Source: Klebsiella pneumoniae
GTDB lineage: Bacteria > Myxococcota_A > UBA796 > SXON01
DNA: 64,000 bases
Direction of reading: 5' to 3'
Assembly: GCA_945861635.1 (NCBI GenBank)
Contig: CAMAWH010000001.1
Coordinates: 124,001 to 188,000 of the forward strand
In this document: one piece after another, positions 44,868 to 53,874 of the stretch
Layout: every line of letters begins with the position of its first letter
Numbering within the stretch: position 1 is the first letter of the stretch
Program-made: the position numbers and the translations under genes
Notes under the pieces: model-generated
Told to the model about the DNA's origin: nothing
Seen by the model: only the letters and a program-made list of their open reading frames with translations
Databases searched by the model: none

Positions 44868-47225
44868 CTACAGGTCCGCCGACTCGGCGTAAAGCAGGAG
44901 GCCATCCCACGTCACCTCGTCCGTCGTATCGTCGTCCTGACCGACGAAGAACGCATCGGGAACGCCGTTTCCATCCAAATCGCCGAACGCCGGGACGTCG
45001 GCCACCGGTCGGAAAAGGTAACGCGCGATCGGCGGGGAGAGCACGCCGCCGAGCCCTCGGCGAACCGACACGACTCCGCCGAGTCCCACAACCAGGTCGT
45101 CAACTCCGTCACCATCGGCATCCCCCGCCCAGATTGCGCCGGCACTTGCGACAGGCGTCGATACCCCAGCGAGCGTGACGCTGACTCCACCGCCGTTGGC
45201 CTCGATCAGGTCATCGAGCCCGTCGTCATCGAAGTCGCCGACGGCGAGCGAGCAATCGTCCGCGCACGTGGCGAGCGTCGCAACGCCATCCCCATCGTCA
45301 TCGATTGCCGCGATATCGCCGACGGACCCGCCGAGCGCGTCGGTGCCCACGATGGCCACGCCGTCGATCCATTCCGCGCCGCCGTCCTCGTCCACGACGA
45401 CGGCTGCACCGTCGGCAAACGTACCGCATGCGACGTGGGTTCCGCCGACGTCCACGGCGCCGACGCCATGGAGGCCAGCAACGTCATCGAGGGCGTACAC
45501 GTAGAGCCGAATCACTCCGGCCGTCGCAACCAGGGCATACACGTCGTGATCGCAGATCGCGAGATCCAGCGGGTTTCCGTCCGCAGCCACAACCTGACGG
45601 CCCGGCGAGCGGAGCGTTTCATTGGCAGCGTCCGTTTCAGGGTCGCCGTAGTAGGCGACAAGATTAAGCGCAGCGTCATCCTGCGTATACAGCACGGAGT
45701 CGACGATGCCATCTCCTGTGAAATCACCGAACCAAGGGGTTCCGACCATGCCGAGATTGTAGGATACGCCGCCGGCGGACCGCACCTTCCAGGGCACCGT
45801 TTCATCGTTGTTCGTCTCGGGATCATCCTCCACAATCTCGCCCATGTATACCCGGACCCGGCCGCCGCCGAGGACGACGTCCGAAACACCGTCTTCCGTC
45901 ACGTCACCGGCGGCCAGCCCCATAAGCTCCGGAAACCCGTCCGCTGCGGTAATGGAAAACGTCGCCACTTCGGACGACCAATCCGCGCGAAGAACGCGGC
46001 CGGGTTCCGAGAGTATTGCCTCCATCACGCCATCACCGGTGAGATCGGCGATGGCGATGGACAACGTGGCCGGCTTCGGCTCCAGCGTGGGGTAGAGGTT
46101 GTACTGGGTCGGGCTGGGCGAACCCGCCGTGACGACGACCGCCTGCCATCCCGAGCCGTCGGAAAGCGGCCCCGTCGCGATGACGTCCACGGAACCGTCG
46201 TCCGTGAGGTCCGTTGACGGGAGAAATCGACCGCCGACATCGAATCCGAGCGAATATTCCGACGTGGACGCCGACAACCATTCGCCTCCGATCAGCGCCC
46301 AACGGGGCAGATGGCCGTTCTCGGTCAACAGCGTGATCTCTGCAGAACCATCTCCGTCGTAATCCTGGCCGCTGGCCGCAAAAACCTGCTCGTCCACAGC
46401 GAGCCCCAGCGTCTGCTCAAACCCCCACACGCCGTCCCCGATGACCGGTGCGATGTTCGATGTTCCACCGTCACTCTCCGTGATGAGGATGTCGATTTTC
46501 GCGTCTCCATCGAGGTCCGTGGCGGTGCCGTAGATGAAACTGCCCGCCTTCGGCGTCCAGCCGGCTCCCCAAACCAGACCGCCGTCGGCGCGCCCGCGAA
46601 GGACGACAAAGTGCCCCTCCGACCAGACCAGCAGGTCGATCACGCCGTCTCCGTCCATGTTCGCGGCTTCAACCCCTTTCACGGGTTGCGGAAGGTCGAG
46701 CACGTGCACACACAGCGCGGTGCCGACGCGGCACCACCGAACTTCTCCCCCGCTTACCGTGACGATTCCCCCACCGGCCAGCGCGACCAACTCCGCGTCG
46801 GCCTCCGGATCGATCGCCGGAAAACCGAACTCACCCACCTCTCCCGCCACGGAAAAAGCCGTGCCAGCAGCGGTTTCCGTACCTAGCGTACCGGCCACCG
46901 ACCACGCGCCGACCGTTCCCGCTTCGACGCGGGCCGTGGCCCAGCCGAGCGCATCCGGAACGACCGCGCCCTCTCCCAGCGTCGCATCGGAAGCCAGCAC
47001 GATCGAGTCACTCGGCACGACGGCGCTCAACCCGTTCACCCCGTAGATCGGCAGGTCAACCGCGCCAACCCCCACATTCGACCCGAGGAACAACCCGGAC
47101 ACATCCGCCGACACCACGTCCAGAAGTGACTTCACCTCCGGCTCCGGTTGGCAGCCGTTGCACCCGGAAAGAGCAACGAGAATCACGGACGGAAGCCCAG
47201 CGAAAATACCGGTTCGGGCGTGCAT
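44868..47225 (-). CDS. FG-GAP/VCBS repeat lipoprotein (beta-propeller-like)
   Basis: A 785-residue lipoprotein (lipobox LSGC near residue 22). Many FG-GAP units are visible: DLDGDAKIDILI, DLTDDGSVDVIA, DLTGDGVMEAIL, DVTEDGVSDVVL, DFTGDGIVDSVL, DFDDDGLDDLIE, DADGDGVDDLVV and DLDGNGVPDAFF. They bind calcium and build integrin-like beta-propellers. Function is probably surface adhesion or binding. The ATG at 47225 lies 8 bases after the preceding lipoprotein gene, in the same operon. Confidence 0.88.
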   Translation of the reverse strand: MHARTGIFAGLPSVILVALSGCNGCQPEPEVKSLLDVVSADVSGLFLGSNVGVGAVDLPIYGVNGLSAVVPSDSIVLASDATLGEGAVVPDALGWATARVEAGTVGAWSVAGTLGTETAAGTAFSVAGEVGEFGFPAIDPEADAELVALAGGGIVTVSGGEVRWCRVGTALCVHVLDLPQPVKGVEAANMDGDGVIDLLVWSEGHFVVLRGRADGGLVWGAGWTPKAGSFIYGTATDLDGDAKIDILITESDGGTSNIAPVIGDGVWGFEQTLGLAVDEQVFAASGQDYDGDGSAEITLLTENGHLPRWALIGGEWLSASTSEYSLGFDVGGRFLPSTDLTDDGSVDVIATGPLSDGSGWQAVVVTAGSPSPTQYNLYPTLEPKPATLSIAIADLTGDGVMEAILSEPGRVLRADWSSEVATFSITAADGFPELMGLAAGDVTEDGVSDVVLGGGRVRVYMGEIVEDDPETNNDETVPWKVRSAGGVSYNLGMVGTPWFGDFTGDGIVDSVLYTQDDAALNLVAYYGDPETDAANETLRSPGRQVVAADGNPLDLAICDHDVYALVATAGVIRLYVYALDDVAGLHGVGAVDVGGTHVACGTFADGAAVVVDEDGGAEWIDGVAIVGTDALGGSVGDIAAIDDDGDGVATLATCADDCSLAVGDFDDDGLDDLIEANGGGVSVTLAGVSTPVASAGAIWAGDADGDGVDDLVVGLGGVVSVRRGLGGVLSPPIARYLFRPVADVPAFGDLDGNGVPDAFFVGQDDDTTDEVTWDGLLLYAESADL

Positions 47226-47233
47226 GCGGACCC

Positions 47234-48145
47234 CTAGTAGAAGCTCACCCGCCCAACCTCATAGCCGTTGGGCGGGCGGTAAACGACGTTGGATACCCCG
47301 AACTCGTTGAGGCGAACGACGCCGATCGTCGGCGAGAACATCAGCCACGTCGAATCTCCCGGATCCCACGCGCAATCCGTTACATCCGTCAAACCGAGGT
47401 CTGAAACGGCGAGCGGCGACTCGTCTCCGGCTTTCAGGCGAGCCACCCCGAATATGGCGCCAAATGCCGAGCACGTGTGCGCCACGCCGCCGGGGCCGAC
47501 GAACACGTTTGCCCGGCCGGGTGCGTAGTCAAAATCCACCACCTGTTCGGTCAGGCCGCTTTGCCAAGTGTACACGTCGGGCGAGCCTTCCTGAAGGTCA
47601 ACGGCGTAGCCGACCTCCGGGGAGCCGCCGATGTACGCGAGATTTGAAACCTGCCCAGGGTCAAGCAGGCTGTACACGTGGCCGCCGGCGGGATCAACGG
47701 AGTAGACATCGGTGCCGACGGCAACGAGGACGTTGTTCTGAACGACGTCCACGTCACGCGCAACGTCCGCAAGCGAATCGGCGAGCACCGAAGAAGAACC
47801 ATCCTCCTGCAGCAGGATGACGTCGTACCCGCTGACCAAAACGGCAACACCCGTGCGCGGATCGTATTCAAGCGCGCCACGATAGGCCCCGAAATCCACC
47901 CATTCCGCCACGAGATTCGTGCCGCTCGGTTCGTACAGACGCACGTGGCCTTCTCCCGGAGCAAGGAGCGAAACCGCCCACCCCCGAGCGGAGCCGACGG
48001 GCGTACCCGAATCGCCCCCGGTGTCCGCGTCGGCGTCCGTGTCCGCGTCCGCATCACCGCCGGACGCACACGGCATGTCCGCGGTGCATTGAACCGTAAC
48101 GGACTCAAAAAGATGGCAACCAGGCGCGAGCAAAACGAAGATCAC
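47234..48145 (-). CDS. lipoprotein with Asp-rich linker, beta-propeller-like
   Basis: A 303-residue lipoprotein. Signal VIFVLLAPGC, Asp/Ala linker (DADADTDADADTGGDSG) to residue 45, then repeated blades with WxxD or DVYS patterns (VNVFVGPGG-like and YSVDPAGGHVYSLL). No named family. The GTG at 48145 overlaps the protease stop as GTGA, the commonest coupled arrangement, and follows GGAGAGGCGG; an in-frame ATG at 48178 is the alternative. Confidence 0.75.
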   Translation of the reverse strand: MIFVLLAPGCHLFESVTVQCTADMPCASGGDADADTDADADTGGDSGTPVGSARGWAVSLLAPGEGHVRLYEPSGTNLVAEWVDFGAYRGALEYDPRTGVAVLVSGYDVILLQEDGSSSVLADSLADVARDVDVVQNNVLVAVGTDVYSVDPAGGHVYSLLDPGQVSNLAYIGGSPEVGYAVDLQEGSPDVYTWQSGLTEQVVDFDYAPGRANVFVGPGGVAHTCSAFGAIFGVARLKAGDESPLAVSDLGLTDVTDCAWDPGDSTWLMFSPTIGVVRLNEFGVSNVVYRPPNGYEVGRVSFY

Positions 48146-49662
48146 GGACCGCCTCTCCGACGATGGCGCCCCCACCATAGCAGGCACGGGGCCAGCGTGG
48201 CACCCCCACCCGTGCCGCAGGGGCCGCCCGGCGGCTCCGCGTCGGGATCGGGGAGGCGCGCACGGCCGGCGCCGAGCGCGCCATCCGCCGCCTCCCACGT
48301 GGCGCCGTCGCCAATCGCGGTCGCCATCAGGCGCTCCGCAGCCGCGTCCGGCGTCAGACGGGCCTCCGCGCCCATCAGCACCGCAAGCGCGCCAGCCACC
48401 GCCGGCGTCGCGGCCGACGTGCCGTAGAAACCCCGCATCCCGTACACCGTCGTGGAAATACCGTCCGGTCCTGCGATATCCGGCTTTGGTACCCCCGCCC
48501 GCGTCGGGCCGAGGGAAGAGAAGGACTCCGCCTCATTCGTTGCGTAGTCTCCGGCTCGCACTGCCCCTACGGTGAAGGCGCCTTCGTAGCTTGCGGGGTC
48601 CGCGAGCGATCCCGACGTTGCGCCGTACACCGTGCCGCCACGACCGTAGATGCCGACGCGCACGTTACGATCGCCGGACTTACGAAGAATCCGAAGGTAG
48701 TACCATCCCTTTTCCGCGCAATGCACCGACACACGCTCCACGGGGGCGCACGATTTCCCGTCAGCGTCCTGTTTGCCTTCGCTGCGGCCAACAATCGTTC
48801 CTTCGTCATCGAACGCGAGGATGTCGAGGTCCGTATCGCCACAGTTGGAAAATTGATCCCAGCTGACCGTGACGCCGTGGACGCCGGACGAGTAGTAGAC
48901 CGGAAGATATTCCCCTCCCCACGGAAATTCCATCCGGTCATCCGCGTCAGAATCCACGAAATCGCCAGCCCAGTGCTCCGTCGCGTAGTTTCCCGCGCTG
49001 TTGACGAGCAAGACGCCGCCGTCGTTCATGCGTCCAGCCGCCGCGTTGAGCGGGCCCGTTCCGTCGTGGAATGAATTGTCGAAGAACGACATCGACATGC
49101 TGACGACATCGATGTCATTTCGCACGGCCCATGCCGATGCGTTCTCGAACGTCGTCGTGCCATTCACCCGGACAAGGTGCAGATCGGCGTCCGGGGCGAT
49201 GTCGTGAATCACCTGCGCGCAGGCCACCCCGTGCGCCCCCTCCTCAAACGAAAATCTGGGTCGAATCGTGTCCATCGGCACATCGCACGAGCGGTGGGCC
49301 TCGCAATCGTGCGTCGTGACATCTCCCAGTTCGGCGGTTTGTACGGCTGCGTTGAACCACTGTACGTCAAACACCGCGACCTTGACGCCCGCCCCCCCCT
49401 CTCCGCGCGCGTGCCAAGGCTCAACTGCCATCGCCTCGATGGCCTCCTCCGCATCGTAATTATCCAGGGCGGGCGCCGTCTCAATGACGTATGGTACGTC
49501 CTCCGACGGGCGACCGATCACGACGCTGGCGTACGCGCTCGTCGCGATTGCGTCCGGCTGATCGGGCAGAAGGACGCGGTATCGATCCCATGCACCATCT
49601 TCAGGAAAATCCGCGGCGAACGCTAACGTTCCGATGAATGCCGCGGAGACGGCGAAGATCAT
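48142..49662 (-). CDS. subtilisin-like (S8) serine protease, exported
   Basis: A 506-residue protease. Signal MIFAVSAAFIGTLAFA, then the catalytic triad: Asp in KVAVFDVQW near residue 95, His in EGAHGVACAQVIHD near 138, and Ser in YGTSAATPAVAGALA near 435, with NSAGN as the oxyanion Asn region. About 160 residues lie between His and the substrate region, including a P/Homo-B-like insert. The C-terminus (PCLLWWGRHRRRGGP) resembles a short hydrophobic/Arg sorting tail. The ATG at 49662 overlaps the upstream stop (ATGA). Peptide-cleaving role on the surface or in the medium. Confidence 0.9.
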   Translation of the reverse strand: MIFAVSAAFIGTLAFAADFPEDGAWDRYRVLLPDQPDAIATSAYASVVIGRPSEDVPYVIETAPALDNYDAEEAIEAMAVEPWHARGEGGAGVKVAVFDVQWFNAAVQTAELGDVTTHDCEAHRSCDVPMDTIRPRFSFEEGAHGVACAQVIHDIAPDADLHLVRVNGTTTFENASAWAVRNDIDVVSMSMSFFDNSFHDGTGPLNAAAGRMNDGGVLLVNSAGNYATEHWAGDFVDSDADDRMEFPWGGEYLPVYYSSGVHGVTVSWDQFSNCGDTDLDILAFDDEGTIVGRSEGKQDADGKSCAPVERVSVHCAEKGWYYLRILRKSGDRNVRVGIYGRGGTVYGATSGSLADPASYEGAFTVGAVRAGDYATNEAESFSSLGPTRAGVPKPDIAGPDGISTTVYGMRGFYGTSAATPAVAGALAVLMGAEARLTPDAAAERLMATAIGDGATWEAADGALGAGRARLPDPDAEPPGGPCGTGGGATLAPCLLWWGRHRRRGGP

Positions 49663-51254
49663 CGCGACACGACGACGTGCTGGCGCGTGGCAACGTCGGG
49701 AAATTGGTCCTGCGTGCCGTCGGGCCACATCACGCTGACACCGACCGTACCTGCGTCCCCGAGCCCGAAATGCGCGATCGGAGGGCCGCCCGAAGCGAAG
49801 CCCTCTCCCCCGGCGGAAATCCATCGGTGCTGTGTCCGATCGCCGGCCACCACGTCCACTCTCGCCCCGACCGCCTGTCCGGTAAAACCAACCTCCAACC
49901 ACGCCTGCTCGCCACATCGCGCGTGGTACACACGCGTCGGGCCCAGCACATCCCGCTTCACGAGGTCCAACCACCCATCCCGGTCAAGGTCTACCGCGAG
50001 CAGACCCCGCTCCGTGCCCGCATCGGCGACGCCCCAAGCATCGGCCTCCTCGTCGAAACTTCCATTCGCGGCCTGAACAAAAAGGGCATCGCGTTGGGCA
50101 AGCGGATTGCCGAGGCCCAACTCTGCGTGCAACTGCTCGCGAATTTCCGCCGGCATTTGTAACGCGCCGAATGCGACGGGGACATCGAGATCACCGTCAT
50201 TATCGAGGTCGGCGAGCACGGTGCCCCATGCGACGTGTCGATCCTCGCCCACCGGCATGAACCCGCGCGCCGCGGCAGCGTCGAACCAACCACCGGGGCT
50301 GCTGATCTGGAGGGCGAGCTGATCCCAACTGCTGATGGCAAAGTCCGGAACGGCGTCATCATTCAGATCGCCGACGCCGAGGCCCATTCCATACATTGCG
50401 AGGTTGAACCCCACCTCTGCGCTGACATCCACAAAAGCCGATCCCGTCCAACGGAGCGCGAGATTCGGCACCGCAAACGGTCCGAAGTCATTGACGACGA
50501 ACAGTAGCGGGGCCCCCGAGGCGTCTGGGTACCAACCGGCGGCCAACGTGTAGGCCGGACCGAGCAGAGAATCCGGCAATAGTGTGGAAACATCCTCAAA
50601 CGTTCCATCTCCTCGGTTACGGTACAGTGCGTCCGGATGGCCCAACGGCATCCGCCCAGCGACCATGCCGTCGGCAAGCTCGTGGCCTTCGTAGTGCGCG
50701 TACGCGAACAGATCGAGATCACCGTCCGCGTCGTAGTCCGAAAACGTCCCGCCGATACCATGCCACGCCTGCCCTGCCACGCCAGCATCGGATTCGGAAA
50801 ACACGCCACCGTCGTTGGTCCAGATCTGTTGGTCGCCGCCCTGATCTGCGACGAAGAGGTCGAAATCGCCGTCCCCATCGACATCGGCGGTGGAAGCACC
50901 GGTGGACCGATCGTCGAGGCGGCCCGCGGCGGGGAGGCGATCGTCCGCGTTTACCAACCCATCGGCGCTGCCGACGTAGAGCTGGTCCGGACCCGTGTTC
51001 GGCAAGAACAGGTCCAAAAAGCCGTCCGCGTCGAAGTCACCCACCGCCATTCCGCCGCCGTCGTATTGACCTCCCTCCGCGGGCTCCCCCGGCACAATCT
51101 CGCCGGGAAGCTCGACGCTATCGAAGCGAGCGAGGGCGCGCTCGTCGGGAGCGACGCATTCCACGACCCCGAATTCAACGAGCATCGCGGATGCAGAATC
51201 GCCCGCGGGCGGCGTGGCGGCCGGCGGCACACATCCGAGCAAAAGCCACACCAT
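49659..51254 (-). CDS. CRTAC1/ASPIC-UnbV-type FG-GAP lipoprotein
   Basis: A 531-residue lipoprotein with a very short signal (MVWLLLGC, Cys at 8; no start further upstream except an adjacent GTG). FG-GAP/VCBS repeats are clear (DFDADGFLDLFLPN, DVDGDGDFDLFVAD, DYDADGDLDLFAYA, DLDNDGDLDVPVAF and DLDRDGWLDLVK). The end carries the ASPIC/UnbV domain (AWLEVGFTGQAVGARVDVV to VSVMWPDGTQDQFPDV). First gene of the six-gene surface-protein run. Confidence 0.9.
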   Translation of the reverse strand: MVWLLLGCVPPAATPPAGDSASAMLVEFGVVECVAPDERALARFDSVELPGEIVPGEPAEGGQYDGGGMAVGDFDADGFLDLFLPNTGPDQLYVGSADGLVNADDRLPAAGRLDDRSTGASTADVDGDGDFDLFVADQGGDQQIWTNDGGVFSESDAGVAGQAWHGIGGTFSDYDADGDLDLFAYAHYEGHELADGMVAGRMPLGHPDALYRNRGDGTFEDVSTLLPDSLLGPAYTLAAGWYPDASGAPLLFVVNDFGPFAVPNLALRWTGSAFVDVSAEVGFNLAMYGMGLGVGDLNDDAVPDFAISSWDQLALQISSPGGWFDAAAARGFMPVGEDRHVAWGTVLADLDNDGDLDVPVAFGALQMPAEIREQLHAELGLGNPLAQRDALFVQAANGSFDEEADAWGVADAGTERGLLAVDLDRDGWLDLVKRDVLGPTRVYHARCGEQAWLEVGFTGQAVGARVDVVAGDRTQHRWISAGGEGFASGGPPIAHFGLGDAGTVGVSVMWPDGTQDQFPDVATRQHVVVSR

Positions 51255-51355
51255 CACTGCGCATCATATCCGCTCCCTTACGATGCGGGTGGGAAACGGG
51301 GAGCGCGAGGTATGTTGGGGGAGAGGTTCCCATCCGCCCATCGGTCCGAACATTC

Positions 51356-51682
51356 GTGCCGCTCGTTTTCGCGTGGGCCACGCTCGCGGGCGGCTGCGGC
51401 ACGGGCGAGGTGTGCGCAGGTGTTGCCGGGGTGCCGCGCGAGCAGTGTCTGGCGGACATCGCAATGAAGGTTCCACCTACGCAAATTCCCGCCCTGCTCG
51501 TGGCTTTGGACGCGATTCAGGACCCCATCGTTCGGGACGCGACCGTGCTCGGCTATGTCGAGGCTCACGGCGCCGCCATCAGCCGTCCCGACGGACTGAA
51601 GCTGTGCCAGCTCACGACGGGCTGGGCGAAGGGTCCGTGCGATCGCACGCTGCAGTCTCCGCACCTTCACCGCACGCCGTAA
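51356..51682 (+). CDS. small lipoprotein of unknown function
   Basis: A 108-residue product with signal VPLVFAWATLAGGC and a helical body containing CAGVAGVPREQCL and LCQLTTGWAKGPCDRTLQSPHL. It has an even spread of Cys (at least four) and looks like a small repeat protein. I recognise the Cys pattern but not a named family. The start is a GTG at 51356; the same frame is open far upstream, but only as antisense to the divergent FG-GAP gene. Confidence 0.55.
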   Translation: MPLVFAWATLAGGCGTGEVCAGVAGVPREQCLADIAMKVPPTQIPALLVALDAIQDPIVRDATVLGYVEAHGAAISRPDGLKLCQLTTGWAKGPCDRTLQSPHLHRTP

Positions 51683-51760
51683 CGGCCCGCCAACATCACG
51701 TTGCAAACCTGCGGTTGACGAGGTGGCGGGCGGCCGCGGTACGTTGACCGGGAGGGTTCC

Positions 51761-53068
51761 ATGCGCCGCGTTGTCATCGCTCTACTCGCCGCCGTCCCGG
51801 TGCACGGCTTCGCCGCGCTCCCGGACGGGTACGCGCCGCCCGCCAGTCTCGCGCCGCTGATCAATACTCTGCAACCAGCCGTTGTAAACATTTCCGTGAC
51901 CACGGACGTCCCGGCAAGGGACATGAGCCCGTTTCCGTGGCCGATGCCCCTCCCCCCCAGCATGTCCGAGCCGCATGAAGTGAAGGGAGAAGGCTCGGGA
52001 TTCATCCTCTCCGCCGATGGCTACATCCTGACCAACAACCACGTCGTCGACAACGCCAAAGAGGTGAAGGTCACCCTCAGTGACGACCGCGTGTTCATCG
52101 CCCGGGTGATTGGGACGGACGAACGCACGGATATCGCGCTCGTGAAAATCGATTCGAAGGAGGCTCTTCCTCATGTTTCTCTGGGAAGCTCTCGGGACGC
52201 CGAGGTCGGGGACTTCGTGATCGTGATTGGGCAGCCTTTTGGGCTCTCGCATACGGTCACCAGCGGAATTATTTCGGCGAAAGGCCGGGTCATCGGCGCC
52301 GGCCCTTTCGACGACTTCATTCAGACGGATGCCAGCATCAATCCCGGCAACTCTGGCGGTCCCCTCTACAATGCCAGCGGAGAAGTGATCGGCATCAACG
52401 CGGCGATCAGTGCAAACGGACAGGGCATCGGTTTCGCGGTGCCGATCGACATGGTGAAGCCGATGATCGAGGAGTTGCGCACGACGGGAAGGGTGGCACG
52501 GGGCTGGATGGGCGTGCAACTCGCCGACCTTGACAAGGACGGCGCGGCCCAGCTTGGCGCGCCTACGGGGGGCGTCGCGGTGTCGCATGTCGGCCCCGAC
52601 GTGCCCGGCCAGAAAGCCGGACTCGGTCCCGGAGACGTCATCACCGCGGTGGACGGAATGCCTGTCAAAGCTCCGGAAGATGTCATTCGAGCCATCGGAA
52701 TGCATCGCCCCGGAGACAAAGTGAAGTTGGACGTTCTGCATGAGGGCAAGCCAAAAATCATCGAGGTCACGTTGGGGGAACGCCCGGTTGAGAAAGTGCT
52801 GGCGGCGTCTGCCCAACCGGCGCCGGTCCAGGACGGACTGAAGAAGATCGGAATTACGCTGGATGGAACGAAGGTGATCAGCGTCGCCGAGGGCAGTCCT
52901 GCCGCCGGAAAGCTGCGCGCCGGCGACGTCGTCGTCCAGGTCGGGAGCCTCAAGGTAAAAACCGCTGGAGAGCTTATGAAAGCGCTTGCCGAGGCCCGCG
53001 GGTTCGTCACCCTGTTCGTGACCCGAGACGGCGCGATGGTGTTCGTTCCGCTGCGATTCAGCGAATAG
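51761..53068 (+). CDS. HtrA/DegP-type serine protease with two PDZ domains
   Basis: A 435-residue periplasmic protease/chaperone. Signal MRRVVIALLAAVPVHGFA. The catalytic triad is His in TNNHVVDN near residue 91, Asp in TDIALVKI near 121 and Ser in PGNSGGPL near 197. PDZ1 (about 235-325, GWMGVQL to GDVITAVDG) and a shorter PDZ2 (about 355-430, GDVVVQVG) follow. It degrades misfolded envelope proteins. The ATG at 51761 follows a GGGAGG site. Confidence 0.95.
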   Translation: MRRVVIALLAAVPVHGFAALPDGYAPPASLAPLINTLQPAVVNISVTTDVPARDMSPFPWPMPLPPSMSEPHEVKGEGSGFILSADGYILTNNHVVDNAKEVKVTLSDDRVFIARVIGTDERTDIALVKIDSKEALPHVSLGSSRDAEVGDFVIVIGQPFGLSHTVTSGIISAKGRVIGAGPFDDFIQTDASINPGNSGGPLYNASGEVIGINAAISANGQGIGFAVPIDMVKPMIEELRTTGRVARGWMGVQLADLDKDGAAQLGAPTGGVAVSHVGPDVPGQKAGLGPGDVITAVDGMPVKAPEDVIRAIGMHRPGDKVKLDVLHEGKPKIIEVTLGERPVEKVLAASAQPAPVQDGLKKIGITLDGTKVISVAEGSPAAGKLRAGDVVVQVGSLKVKTAGELMKALAEARGFVTLFVTRDGAMVFVPLRFSE

Positions 53069-53078
53069 ACTCCGAAGA

Positions 53079-53831
53079 ATGGATGACCTCGCCCGGGGCT
53101 GGAGAGCGCGTCAGGGCGCACGGTGGCGCCCACGGAGCGCCGTCGTTCTGGCGGTGATCATCGCCGGAATCTGGGCCGCGCATGTGCAATCCGACGCGGA
53201 CAGCGGCCGCGCGCGCCGCGCGACGGTCCTCATCGCGCCCATCCCTGGGATGATCTCTGTTCAACGCAGGGTATTAATGGGCGATGAGCCAGCCGCGGTA
53301 GCATTGGTCGCGGCCCGCGCCGAACATCCACTCGGCAAGATGAAGCCGGCCGAACTTCTGGCGCTCGCCGCGGCTACCGGCACTCTGCTCGGCTTGCCGC
53401 CCGACGGTGAGCACCGCGATCCTGCGGATCTCCTCGCCGGTCAGGAAACGCTTCGGCTTGCGATGGTTGCGTCGTGTGCCGATTGCGCGCCCGCGGCAGC
53501 GAACATGGTAGGCGCGATCGACGCTTTTGGCGCGCGGCCGACGTCAGCCGCCGTCGTCGCGGAGGCGATGGCGCGCGGCAGCGCACCCGGTGTGGATGCT
53601 TCGCCTCCGCTCGGGGAGGTCGGCGTCGCGATTCGCCGTGGAGGTACCCCGATATTGGACACGTGGACGACGCCCGGGGTCGCTGGATTCGCCGCATTGG
53701 AAGCCGCGCGCGCGGGCCGTGTCGATCTCGCCGCCGCGATTCGGGGCGTCGCGCGGGGCGAGGGCGGCGTTGGCCCCGCTGACCGCCTCGCCGCCGACGC
53801 TGCCCTTTCACGGATGGGGGCGGCGCGTTGA
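53079..53831 (+). CDS. membrane-anchored periplasmic protein, unknown
   Basis: A 250-residue protein with one N-terminal membrane segment (SAVVLAVIIAGIWAAH, about residues 20-36) and an Ala-rich helical body, including a Cys pair (SCADCAPAAANM). No family recognised. It begins 10 bases after the HtrA gene, so probably in the same operon and acting in the periplasm. Confidence 0.7.
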   Translation: MDDLARGWRARQGARWRPRSAVVLAVIIAGIWAAHVQSDADSGRARRATVLIAPIPGMISVQRRVLMGDEPAAVALVAARAEHPLGKMKPAELLALAAATGTLLGLPPDGEHRDPADLLAGQETLRLAMVASCADCAPAAANMVGAIDAFGARPTSAAVVAEAMARGSAPGVDASPPLGEVGVAIRRGGTPILDTWTTPGVAGFAALEAARAGRVDLAAAIRGVARGEGGVGPADRLAADAALSRMGAAR

Positions 53832-53874
53832 CCGTGTGCGGCTATACTGGGAGCGAGGGCATGCGCGACTCCTT

